A stretch of 64,000 nucleotides of DNA from the NCBI GenBank assembly GCA_051016205.1, contig CP136534.1, forward strand, positions 6,324,001 through 6,388,000, in the 5' to 3' direction. The notes below the pieces were generated by a model. It made no database searches and was not told where the DNA came from. It saw only the letters and a program-made list of their open reading frames with translations. The stretch comes from Acuticoccus sp051016205. GTDB taxonomy: Bacteria > Pseudomonadota > Alphaproteobacteria > Rhizobiales > Amorphaceae. Shown here in pieces: positions 6,141 to 14,942 of this stretch (positions are counted from its first letter, which is position 1; each line of letters starts with the position of its first letter). A program made the translations under genes and the position numbers.

Positions 6141-7202
6141 TTGGAGGCGGCGAAATCCCTGACGCCGAGCGAGTTGACGGAGTTCCTCCTCAACGTCGCG
6201 CTGGTGCGGCCGGTCTTCATCTGGGGACCGCCTGGGATCGGCAAGTCCTCCCTTGTGACGGGCTTTGCCGATGCGCTCGGCATGACGTGCGTCTCCCTCC
6301 TCGGCTCGCAGCTTGCACCCGAGGACATCATCGGCGTGCCCAGAGTGGAAGACGGCGTCTCCCGCTTCTGCCCACCTGCGCAAATTGCCCAGAGCGAGCC
6401 CTACTGCCTGTTTCTGGATGAGTTGAACGCCTGCTCCCAGGAGGTGCAGAAGGCCTTCTACAGCCTCATCAACGACAGGCGGATCGGCGAGTTCGCGCTG
6501 CCCGAGGGGTCCGTCGTCATTGGTGCCGGCAACAGGGCGGAGGATGCGGCCATCGTCAAACCCCTCTCCTCCGCGCTCATCAACCGCATGGCACACATTC
6601 AGCTGCGCGCCGACAGCAGGGACTGGCTGGCCTGGGCCGCAGACGCCCAAATCCACCCCATGGTGGTGGACTATATCGGCCTTCGACCGGACCATTTGTG
6701 GGCCAAGCCCCAAAAGCATGAGGAGCCGTTTTCCACCCCACGCTCCTGGCACATTCTGTCGGACGGGCTGAAGGCGCTGCCTGGCGAGACCTTGTGCGAG
6801 CGCACGGTGGACATTCTTGCAAGCGGCCTCTTAACGCCGGCCCACGCCCGCCAATTCTGCGCCTTCCACAGGCAGCGCCTGCGCGCATTCGACCTTGCCG
6901 CCATACTAAAGGGCGAGGTGGGCTGGCCGGACGCCCCGCATGAGCGCGACATCCTCTACTTTCTCGTCCAATCCTTCAGGGCTCAGCTCATCAAAGAGCT
7001 TCCGGCCGACGGCAAGAAGGCGGGCGGGGACGGCAAGACGCTGGCGCTTCAGGCAAAGGACAGACTGGTGCAACTGTCGCGCATTTCCCTGGAAATGGCC
7101 CAGCTCGTCGTGGCGGAAGGGGATGACGGCTCGGTCCTGCCCGATTGGTTCATGGTGGAGATCGCAAGGGATCTGCCACGCCTCGTCGCCAAGCGGGACT
7201 GA
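6141..7202 (+). CDS. MoxR-type AAA+ ATPase
   Basis: 353 residues from a TTG at 6141, preceded by AAGGAG with good spacing. It has Walker A GPPGIGKSS, the LAPEDIIG segment, Walker B LFLDELN and GAGNRAED sensor-like residues, matching MoxR ATPases that remodel or load metal or cofactor onto partner proteins and are usually paired with VWA proteins. The next gene, a VWA/HExxH protein, begins at the overlapping TGATG junction (7202), so the two surely act together. The C-terminal third is helical and less conserved. A TGGCAC box at 6094-6099 recalls a sigma-54 -24 element, but the -12 element is off consensus. Substrate unknown. Confidence 0.85.
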   Translation: MEAAKSLTPSELTEFLLNVALVRPVFIWGPPGIGKSSLVTGFADALGMTCVSLLGSQLAPEDIIGVPRVEDGVSRFCPPAQIAQSEPYCLFLDELNACSQEVQKAFYSLINDRRIGEFALPEGSVVIGAGNRAEDAAIVKPLSSALINRMAHIQLRADSRDWLAWAADAQIHPMVVDYIGLRPDHLWAKPQKHEEPFSTPRSWHILSDGLKALPGETLCERTVDILASGLLTPAHARQFCAFHRQRLRAFDLAAILKGEVGWPDAPHERDILYFLVQSFRAQLIKELPADGKKAGGDGKTLALQAKDRLVQLSRISLEMAQLVVAEGDDGSVLPDWFMVEIARDLPRLVAKRD

Positions 7203-9061
7203 TGGCTAAGGGCCGCAACGACCCTGTCGGCGCCAACCTGACCGCGGTGCTTGACGGGCAGCAAATGGCCCACAACCACCCCCTGATCCACCCTTTGCCG
7301 CCGCTCACAGTCTTCAAGGGTGGACCTTCCATGGAGCTTGGGCGCGAGGAATGGGTGCGCGTTGAGTGTTTGGCCCCCAGCACAGCGCCCACAGGCACCA
7401 GCCTTGTGCGGGAAATGGCCATTCATGTCTTCCCCAACCTTCGCAGGCGCGCCGACCCTCAGGAGTGGGCCTATGTGCTTGCGCGCCTTCGCCTTCACGC
7501 AGCGCTCAACCACATGGACCCGCAGCGCCAGGACGGCCCCTGGCACATGGCCTGTTGGTATGCCGCCGAACGGATGATCGCAGAGGCCGGCATCGGCCGC
7601 CGCCCGGCCGAGCTTGCGCCAGTCCCCTCAGGCTACGCGCGCGAAGAGGGGGCGCTCGCCGGCCAGATTGCCGAGGGCCTGCCCGCACAGGAGCTGGAAG
7701 GCCTGTCCCTTGGCGCGCCCGGTCGTGCGTTCTGGACCATCCAGTCGCCTTTCGAGGTGAGCGAGGCGCTCAAAGCCCAGCGTGCGAAAGACCTTGCCAA
7801 AGGGGTGCGAGTGGCCGCCAGCCAAGCCATCGCCATCGCCGGCGGCGCCATTGCTGAGATGCGCGCCATCACCAAAGGCACCAGCGTTGCAAAGGCCGCG
7901 CGGGACTGGGCGGCCTCCAACTTCCCCCTCCTCGGCGCGCTCGCCAGTGCCTTTACCCTTGTGGAGGACGAGGCCGTCTGCGCGTCGCTGCGGATCGAGG
8001 TGGCCGCCATCAGCGACGAGGCGCAGGAGATCTACGTCAACCCCCGCGTCAGGATGAGCGAGGAGGAGGCGCGCTTCGTCCTTGCCCACGAACTCTTGCA
8101 CGCAGGGCTTCGCCATGTGGCGCGGCGGCAGGGGCGCGACCCGTGGTATTGGAACGTTGCGTGCGACTTCGTCATCAACGGCTGGCTGATCGAGATGGAG
8201 GTGGGGACGCCGCCTGAGAAGCTCGGCTACCTATACGACCCGGAACTGAAGGGCGCTTCGGCCGAAGAGGTCTACGACAGGATCGTCAGCGACCTTCGCT
8301 GGATGCGGCGCCTGAAAAAGGCGCGCACCCTCAACGGTGCCAAGCCCGACATGATGGAGGGTGAGCACGGCCCCCGCTGGTGGGATGGCGGCGGTGCGGA
8401 CCTTGATGCCTTCTACCGCCGCGCGCTCTGCGAGGGGCTCGACCTTCACCTCAACACAGGCCGCGGTTATCTGCCGGCAGGGCTGGTGGAGGACATCCGC
8501 TCCCTCATGCAACCGCCTATCCCCTGGGACGTGGCGCTTGCCCACTGGCTGGATCAATACTTCCCGCCGCTTGAACGCCGCCGCACGTTCGCCCGCGCCC
8601 ACCGCCGGCAGGCCGCCACCCCGGACATCCCACGCCCTGCTTGGGTGGCGCCCGAGGAAACCCGGCAGGCCCGCGTGTTCGGCGCTGTGGTGGACACCTC
8701 AGGCTCCATGAACCGCGTGGATCTCGGCAAGGCCATCGGCGCCATAGCAAGCTACGCCATGAGCCGGGAGGTCCGCGCCGTCCGTCTGATCGAGTGTGAC
8801 GCTGCCGCCCATGATGCCGGTTATGTCCTGCCAGAAGCGCTGCTTCAGACCGTGCGGGTGCGCGGGCGTGGCGGCACGGTGTTGATGCCGGGCATCCGCC
8901 AGCTTGAGGCCGCGCCTGACTTTCCCAAGGACGGCCCCATCCTCATCGTTACCGATGGGGCCTGCGACACACTGACCATAAGGCGCGAGCATGCCTTTCT
9001 CCTTGCTGCGGGCGGTCGCCTTCCTTTTCCGACAAAGGGGCCGGTCTTCCATATGGCGTGA
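7202..9061 (+). CDS. VWA-like domain protein with HExxH metallopeptidase-like domain (DUF2201 type)
   Basis: 619 residues from ATG 7202 (the frame is open upstream inside moxR, but this start overlaps the moxR stop). The middle of the protein has HELLHAGLRH, an HExxH zinc-site-like motif with a downstream His, as in the DUF2201 predicted metallopeptidase domain. The C-terminal part has VVDTSGSMN (DxSxS metal site) and VTDGACD, a VWA-like fold. The N-terminal ~200 residues are not recognised. Such proteins pair with MoxR ATPases. With Ro60 nearby, this is the second VWA protein in the island. Proteolytic activity is not proven by sequence. Confidence 0.8.
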   Translation: MAKGRNDPVGANLTAVLDGQQMAHNHPLIHPLPPLTVFKGGPSMELGREEWVRVECLAPSTAPTGTSLVREMAIHVFPNLRRRADPQEWAYVLARLRLHAALNHMDPQRQDGPWHMACWYAAERMIAEAGIGRRPAELAPVPSGYAREEGALAGQIAEGLPAQELEGLSLGAPGRAFWTIQSPFEVSEALKAQRAKDLAKGVRVAASQAIAIAGGAIAEMRAITKGTSVAKAARDWAASNFPLLGALASAFTLVEDEAVCASLRIEVAAISDEAQEIYVNPRVRMSEEEARFVLAHELLHAGLRHVARRQGRDPWYWNVACDFVINGWLIEMEVGTPPEKLGYLYDPELKGASAEEVYDRIVSDLRWMRRLKKARTLNGAKPDMMEGEHGPRWWDGGGADLDAFYRRALCEGLDLHLNTGRGYLPAGLVEDIRSLMQPPIPWDVALAHWLDQYFPPLERRRTFARAHRRQAATPDIPRPAWVAPEETRQARVFGAVVDTSGSMNRVDLGKAIGAIASYAMSREVRAVRLIECDAAAHDAGYVLPEALLQTVRVRGRGGTVLMPGIRQLEAAPDFPKDGPILIVTDGACDTLTIRREHAFLLAAGGRLPFPTKGPVFHMA

Positions 9062-9206
9062 GGGACATCGAGGGCGAATGGCGGCAAAATACAGGCAGAA
9101 GTTGGAAGCCGTGTAGATTTACCGGGAAAGCAATGAAGCTGGTTGTGCTGATGCATCGATGAGCGTTGGATGCTAAACAACGCATCCCGCCTTGATGGAG
9201 CGCCCG

Positions 9207-11030
9207 ATGAGCCCACTCGTACCGCCGCGTCGTTCGGCGTTCCCGTTGCGCCATATGAGTCTTATGTGCGCCGCTCTGACGGTGGTTGTCGCCGCCCCGG
9301 CCATTGCCCAGGACAGCCCACCGCCGCCGGCTGTGGTAGTGGCACCGGTCAAAATGGAAAACGTCGCGCGCAGCCAGGACTTTGTGGGCCGCGTGCAGGC
9401 GATCCAGTCGGTGGATCTTGTGGCCCGCGTTGAAGGATTCCTTGAAGACATCAACTTCAACGAAGGCTCGCCGGTGAACGTGGACGACCTTCTGTTCGAG
9501 ATCGAAAAGGCCCCCTACCAGGCCAACCTTGCCGCCGCGGAGGGCCAGCTTGCCGCCGCCAAGGGCCAGGTGGCAGGCGCCGAGGCGACCTTGAAGAATG
9601 CGCAAACCAACCTCGACAGGCAGCTGACCCTGGTTCAGCGTGGCACCGTGTCGCAAGCCGTCGCCGACGACGCGGAAGCTTCAAGGGACACCGCAGCCGC
9701 ACAGGTGCAACAAGCGCAAGCTGCCGTCCAACAGGCACAAGCGCAGATCCAAACCGCGCAGCTGAACCTGTCCTACACCGACATCAAAGCCCCCATCAAA
9801 GGGCAGATCGGCCCCGTGTCCGTGACCGTCGGCAACCTTGTGTCCACAGGGACGGGGACGCTGGCGACCATCGTCCAGCTCGACCCGATCCGCGTTGCCT
9901 TCTCCATTCCCGAAGCCGACTACGTGAACTTTGCCAGGCAGCACGCCGAAGAACAGCGTCAGGCCGGCTCTGCCGCCAACGCCACGCCAGCGGCCACTGA
10001 CACAGCGTCCGCGGCTGCCACCGCAACGTCCACCACCCCAACGCCTGCAAGCGCCACAACGCCGGCCACCTCCGACACGGCGACGGCCACGACCCCTGCC
10101 AGCGACGCTGCGCCCACCACAGACGCATCCGCCACCGAAAGCGCTTCTGCAACGCAAGAGGCTCCGGCAACGCAAGATGCGCCTGCCACGCAGGATGCGC
10201 CTGCTACCGATGCCGATGCGGCAGAGAGCGGCACCGATACCGCAACCACCACAGGCGGCGTTCCCACACCGGTGCGGGCACCCCATCACGACGGCCGGCC
10301 TTCAAGCGCTGCTGCCGCCGAAACGCCAGCCGCCACGCCAGCGCCAGCGGCCAATGAGGCAGCGCCCGCCACTGCAAGTGCCACCCCTGCAAGCGATGCA
10401 GCGCCTGCGACGAGTGAGGCACAAACCGCCGCCACCCCTGCCGCAACAACACCTCCTGCCACACAAGCTGCAAGCGAGGCGCCAACCCCTGCTGCAACCA
10501 CGCAAACCGCGGCCACGCCCCAGCAGACCCAGCGCCCCAGCGGCCCGACGGCAGGTGCGGACGAGATCTTCGAGCCGCGCATCACGCTGCCCAACGGCAA
10601 GCCCTACGAGGAAGACGGGCGGATCGCCTTTGCCAGCAACCAGATCGACGCCGCCACAGGCACGCTCGTCATCTACGCCGACTTCCCGAACCCCGATGGT
10701 GTGCTTCTGCCCGGCTCCTTCGTGACCATCAGGGTGGACGAGTCGCAGCAAAGGTCGCTCCCGGTGATCCCGCCCTCCGCCGTTCTGCAGGACCGTGACG
10801 GGCGCTACGTCTTTGTCATCGACAGCGACAACAGGGCCCAGCAGCGCCGGATCGAAACCGGCCAACAAGTCCCCGACGGGCTGCCTGTGACCGAAGGCCT
10901 GACCGAGGGCGAGACCATCATCGTTGAAGGGTTGCAGAAGGTTCAGGCCGGCCAGGCGGTGACGCCCACCCAGGCCACCGCCTCAGCCGCACCCGCCGCG
11001 ACCACGACGACCACCGGGTCCTCGCAATGA
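9207..11030 (+). CDS. RND efflux periplasmic adaptor (AcrA/MexA type) with a large low-complexity insertion
   Basis: About 607 residues from ATG 9207, which has GGAG six bases upstream; ATG 9195 and TTG 9192 are possible alternatives. It has a signal peptide ending AIAQD, a barrel-sandwich (lipoyl-like) domain, a helical hairpin rich in Ala/Gln (about residues 100-190), and a beta-barrel domain starting IRVAFSIPEADY. About 200 residues of Ala, Thr, Pro and Ser (252-450, bases 9961-10557, with ATQDAP repeats) then interrupt the barrel before it resumes at RITLPNGKPYEEDG and ends in the usual membrane-proximal domain. Family members are usually 370-420 residues. The pump gene overlaps its stop (ATGA). 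No outer-membrane channel gene is adjacent. Confidence 0.9.
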   Translation: MSPLVPPRRSAFPLRHMSLMCAALTVVVAAPAIAQDSPPPPAVVVAPVKMENVARSQDFVGRVQAIQSVDLVARVEGFLEDINFNEGSPVNVDDLLFEIEKAPYQANLAAAEGQLAAAKGQVAGAEATLKNAQTNLDRQLTLVQRGTVSQAVADDAEASRDTAAAQVQQAQAAVQQAQAQIQTAQLNLSYTDIKAPIKGQIGPVSVTVGNLVSTGTGTLATIVQLDPIRVAFSIPEADYVNFARQHAEEQRQAGSAANATPAATDTASAAATATSTTPTPASATTPATSDTATATTPASDAAPTTDASATESASATQEAPATQDAPATQDAPATDADAAESGTDTATTTGGVPTPVRAPHHDGRPSSAAAAETPAATPAPAANEAAPATASATPASDAAPATSEAQTAATPAATTPPATQAASEAPTPAATTQTAATPQQTQRPSGPTAGADEIFEPRITLPNGKPYEEDGRIAFASNQIDAATGTLVIYADFPNPDGVLLPGSFVTIRVDESQQRSLPVIPPSAVLQDRDGRYVFVIDSDNRAQQRRIETGQQVPDGLPVTEGLTEGETIIVEGLQKVQAGQAVTPTQATASAAPAATTTTTGSSQ

Positions 11031-14000
11031 TCTCCAGGACGTTTATCGAGCGGCCGCGTCTTGCGGCCGTCATCAGTCTGGTTCTGACCATCGCCGGCGT
11101 CCTGGCGCTGGTCTCACTGCCTGTGGCCCAATACCCTGAGATCACGCCGCCTGTGGTTCAGGTGACCGCCAGCTACCCCGGCGCAGACGCTGAAACCATC
11201 GCGCTCACCGTGGGCGGCGTCATCGAAGAGCAGGTGAACGGCGTCGACGGCATGATCTACATGTCGTCCACCTCGTCCTCATCGGGCACCTACACGTTGA
11301 GCGTCACATTCGCGGTGGGCAGCGACCCCGACATTGCCCAGGTGAACACCCAAAACCGCGTGTCGCAGGCACTGTCGAACCTGCCGCAGACGGTACAGAG
11401 CCTGGGCGTGACCACACAGGCCCAGTCCACCAACATGCTGGGCGTCATCAACGTCTTCTCGCCGGACGATTCCTTCGATCCCATCTACATTTCCAACTAT
11501 GCCAGCATCAACGTTCGCGACCCGCTCTCGCGCATCGATGGCGTGGGCGATGCCACCTTGCTGGGCGGGCTCGACTACTCCATGCGGATCTGGCTCGACC
11601 CCATCAAGCTGGCCTCCCTCAGCCTATCCGCCGAAGACATCATCTCCGCGATCCAGGCGCAGAACGTGCAAGCCTCGCTCGGCACCATCGGCGGTCCGCC
11701 CATCGAATCCGACCAGCAGACCCAGTACACCATCACCGGCCTCGGCCAGCTGACCCAGCCTGAGCAGTTCAGCAACATCATCATTCAAACCGGCCAGGAC
11801 GGCGCCATCGTGCGCCTCAGCGACGTGGCCCGGGTGGAGCTTGGCGCGCAGACCTACTCGGCCCTTTCCAGCCTGAACGGTAAGCCTGCAACGTCCATCG
11901 CCATCTACCAGGCCCCTGGCGCCAACGCCCTTGGGGTGATGGAGAACGTGCGCGCCGAGTTGGAGCAATTGAAAGATCGTTTCCCCGAGGGGATCACCTA
12001 CGAACTGGTGTACGACTCTACCCTCTTCGTCACAGCGTCCATCGAGGAGATCCAGGTCACGCTCCTCATCACCGCTGTGATCGTGATGGTGGTGACGTTC
12101 GTCTTCCTGGGCAATTTGCGGGCGACCATCATTCCGGCGGCCACCATTCCTGTGTCGCTGATCGGCGTGTTCATCTTCCTCCTGGCCTTCGGGTTTTCGG
12201 CCAATACCATCAGCCTGTTCGCTGTGGTGCTTGCCATCGGCCTTGTGGTGGATGACGCCATCGTCGTGGTGGAGAACGTCACGCGGCTGATGGAAGAGGA
12301 GGGGCTCGACCGCAAACAGGCCGCCTTGAAGGCCATGCAGCAGGTGCAAGGGCCCATCATCTCAACCACGCTGGTGCTGTTTGCCCTGTTTGGGCCCGTT
12401 GCCTTCTTCCCGGGGATTACCGGGGAACTCTTCCGCCAGTTCGCCGTCACCATCTCTGCGGCCGTCCTTTTGTCGTCCATCAACGCGCTGACGCTGTCGC
12501 CTGCCCTTTGCGCCCTTGTTCTGCGCAAGGAGACCAAGAAGATCGCGCCGCTGCGCATCTTCGACCGCGGGCTCGACAAGACGCGGGACGGCTATGTGAG
12601 CCTTGTGAGCCTCATCGCCCGCCGCTCAGCCATTGCCGGGATCGCCATCGTTGTGGCGGGGATTGCCTCAGCCGTTCTCCTCGGCCGTATGCCCACAGCC
12701 TTCCTGCCGCCCGAAGATCAGGGCGTGTTGTTCGTGGACGTGTCGCTGCCGAGCGGGGCAGCCCTTCCCCGCGCCCAGGAGGTGGTCGCCAAGGTTCAGG
12801 AGATTGCTGCCGCGACGGAGGGTGTTGCCAACGTCATCACCGTTGCCGGCTACAGCCTTTTGACGGGCGCCCCGTCCTCAAGCTCCGGCCTTGCGGTGAT
12901 TGTGATGGATCCCTGGTCGGAACGCACCACGCCTGAAACGAGCCTGCGGCACATCTATCAGGACCTTTCGATCAAGTTTGCGGCGCTGCCTGAGGCCAAT
13001 GTCTTCGCCTTCCCGCCGCCGCCCATTCCAGGCCTTGGCAGCGCGGCCGGCTTTGACTATCGCCTTCAGGCCCTTGGCGGTCAGTCGCCCGAGGAGCTTG
13101 ACCAGACGCTGAAAGCGCTGGTGGTGGAAGCAAACTCAGACCCCGCCGTCGGGCGCGCCTACTCCACCTATTCCGCCAACGTTCCGCAGATCTATCTGGA
13201 CGTGGACAGGGCGAAGGCAGAAAGCCTCAACGTCCCAATCTCCACCCTTTACGCCACGCTCCAGGCAGAGCTCGGGTCGAAGTTCGTCAACAACTTCAGC
13301 TATCTGGGCCGGGTGTTCCAGGTTCAGGTCCAGGCCGATGCCCCCTACAGGCGAACGGTGGATGACCTGAACCGTATCTATGTGCGTTCCACCGATGGCA
13401 ACATGGTGCCCGTGTCGACCCTGGCGCGCCCATCCTTCGTGCTCGGACCCGACCTCAGTTACCGCTACAACCAGTTCTCGTCAGCGCCCATCAACGGCTC
13501 GGCAGCGCCCGGCTTTTCCAACGGTCAGGCGATGGCGGCCATGATCGCCGCCTCCCAGAAGGTGCTGCCGGAAGGGTTCAGCTACGCCTGGTCGGGCACC
13601 TCTTTCCAGGAACAGGGATCGGGCGGTGCCCTTGGCATCCTGCTCAGCCTGTCGCTGCTGTTCGGCTACCTCTTCCTGGTGGGCCTTTACGAGAGTTGGA
13701 TGAACCCGTTCTCGGTGCTGGCCTCGGTGACCATCGCCGCGCTGGGTGCCATTGCAACGGTGTCGTTTGTGGGCATCACCAACAACCTTTACGTGCAGAT
13801 CGGCCTTGTGCTCCTTGTGGGTCTTGCGGCGAAGAATGCGATTCTGATCGTGGAGTTCGCCAAGGAAGCGCGGGACGCTGGCCACACGAGGCTGGAGGCG
13901 GCCAAGCAAGCGGCTCACATGCGGTTCCGCGCTGTGTTGATGACCGCGTTCGCCTTCATCCTCGGCGTTGTCCCTTTGGTGGTGGCAACGGGGGCGGGCG

Positions 14001-14203
14001 CTTCCTCGCGCGTTGTCCTCGGCCTGACGGTGCTGGGCGGAATGACGGCGGCCACCATCATCGGCATCGTCTTCATCCCGGGCCTTTATGTGATGTTCCA
14101 GTGGATCGGCGACACGGTGAGCCGCAAGCGCGACACGCCCGAAAGGCTCGCCAAACAAGCCCCACCGGCACCGCCCGCGGCCGCGCCCTCGCCGGCCGAA
14201 TAG
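11027..14203 (+). CDS. RND multidrug efflux pump, inner-membrane transporter (AcrB/MexB, HAE1 type)
   Basis: 1058 residues, normal length. Starts MISRTFIERPRLAAVISL, with the first transmembrane helix, then a large periplasmic domain, the TM4 proton-relay Asp pair in LVVDDAIVVVENV, a second periplasmic domain, and the TM10 Lys in GLAAKNAILIVEFAKE. It uses the proton gradient to expel drugs or other hydrophobic compounds through a tripartite complex with the upstream adaptor, whose stop it overlaps by four bases. The C-terminal tail is Ala/Pro-rich. It converges with the phosphatidyltransferase gene at a distance of 7 bases. Substrates are unknown. Confidence 0.95.
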   Translation: MISRTFIERPRLAAVISLVLTIAGVLALVSLPVAQYPEITPPVVQVTASYPGADAETIALTVGGVIEEQVNGVDGMIYMSSTSSSSGTYTLSVTFAVGSDPDIAQVNTQNRVSQALSNLPQTVQSLGVTTQAQSTNMLGVINVFSPDDSFDPIYISNYASINVRDPLSRIDGVGDATLLGGLDYSMRIWLDPIKLASLSLSAEDIISAIQAQNVQASLGTIGGPPIESDQQTQYTITGLGQLTQPEQFSNIIIQTGQDGAIVRLSDVARVELGAQTYSALSSLNGKPATSIAIYQAPGANALGVMENVRAELEQLKDRFPEGITYELVYDSTLFVTASIEEIQVTLLITAVIVMVVTFVFLGNLRATIIPAATIPVSLIGVFIFLLAFGFSANTISLFAVVLAIGLVVDDAIVVVENVTRLMEEEGLDRKQAALKAMQQVQGPIISTTLVLFALFGPVAFFPGITGELFRQFAVTISAAVLLSSINALTLSPALCALVLRKETKKIAPLRIFDRGLDKTRDGYVSLVSLIARRSAIAGIAIVVAGIASAVLLGRMPTAFLPPEDQGVLFVDVSLPSGAALPRAQEVVAKVQEIAAATEGVANVITVAGYSLLTGAPSSSSGLAVIVMDPWSERTTPETSLRHIYQDLSIKFAALPEANVFAFPPPPIPGLGSAAGFDYRLQALGGQSPEELDQTLKALVVEANSDPAVGRAYSTYSANVPQIYLDVDRAKAESLNVPISTLYATLQAELGSKFVNNFSYLGRVFQVQVQADAPYRRTVDDLNRIYVRSTDGNMVPVSTLARPSFVLGPDLSYRYNQFSSAPINGSAAPGFSNGQAMAAMIAASQKVLPEGFSYAWSGTSFQEQGSGGALGILLSLSLLFGYLFLVGLYESWMNPFSVLASVTIAALGAIATVSFVGITNNLYVQIGLVLLVGLAAKNAILIVEFAKEARDAGHTRLEAAKQAAHMRFRAVLMTAFAFILGVVPLVVATGAGASSRVVLGLTVLGGMTAATIIGIVFIPGLYVMFQWIGDTVSRKRDTPERLAKQAPPAPPAAAPSPAE

Positions 14204-14210
14204 GTCGCCG

Positions 14211-14888
14211 CTACGGTCCCCCGTCGGCGGCGCGCAGGTAGGACGCTAAGCGCGCCGTCCTGCGCCAGGCAGTGAACAGTGTGCCTGCGGCGACAATCAG
14301 CACCGTTGCCGCAAGCACCTCCCCACCATGGCCGATGGTTGGCGCGGCGAGCGCTGCAAGCACAGCGCCGGCGGCAATGACCATCATGCGCTGCTGTTTG
14401 GCAAAGGGGCCCGAAAAGTCCGCAGGGCCCCCGAGCGCGCGCCCCATCTCCCGCACATAAGCCGTCAGCAGCGCCCCCACCGCGGCAACAAAACCCACAG
14501 GCAGCGCCCAGTCCGCCACAAAGCCGTAGGTCGCGGCAAAGCCAGCCGATGCACCGGCCGAGGCCAGGATGACCACATCGGCAATCCTGTCAGGCACCTC
14601 GTTGAAGATGGGGCCCGTCGGCGTGCCGCGCCCATGCTCCACAGCCACCATCCCGTCGAAAAGATTGGCGAGGAGCCGCAAAGGGCAAAACACCGCCGCC
14701 ACCACGTAAAGCCACAGCGACGTGAACGGCGCGATGAGGAACGCTGCTCCCGCCCCACACGCAAACACAACGCTTGAAACGGAGATGGCGTTGGCGCTCA
14801 CCCCCCACCCTGCCAAAACGCGTGCGGCGGTCTGCGCCCAGCCTGAAGACCGGCTCGGGATCGGCCTTCTGTTGTCCAGATCACTCAT
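14211..14888 (-). CDS. CDP-alcohol phosphatidyltransferase family membrane protein, variant motif
   Basis: 225 residues with about six hydrophobic segments. The family motif appears as DGMVAVEHGRG followed by NEVPDRIAD: both DG and the downstream D-x3-D are there, but the usual Arg of DGxxAR is Val. This variant appears in a subgroup linked to CdsA- and PlsC-like genes, which is exactly the context here: a CdsA-like gene starts 55 bases away on the opposite strand and PlsC follows. It probably exchanges CMP for a lipid head group, but the acceptor alcohol is unknown. Confidence 0.75.
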   Translation of the reverse strand: MSDLDNRRPIPSRSSGWAQTAARVLAGWGVSANAISVSSVVFACGAGAAFLIAPFTSLWLYVVAAVFCPLRLLANLFDGMVAVEHGRGTPTGPIFNEVPDRIADVVILASAGASAGFAATYGFVADWALPVGFVAAVGALLTAYVREMGRALGGPADFSGPFAKQQRMMVIAAGAVLAALAAPTIGHGGEVLAATVLIVAAGTLFTAWRRTARLASYLRAADGGP

Positions 14889-14942
14889 GATGCGCCCGCC
14901 CCCTGCCGTCCGCCGCCGATGCCGCTATAAGGGGGCGGATTG

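Noticed and set aside
10020..10550. Repetitive sequence in the RND adaptor considered as a tandem repeat or CRISPR-like array.
   Set aside because: It stays in frame and codes for degenerate Ala/Thr/Pro repeats without regular repeat-spacer structure.
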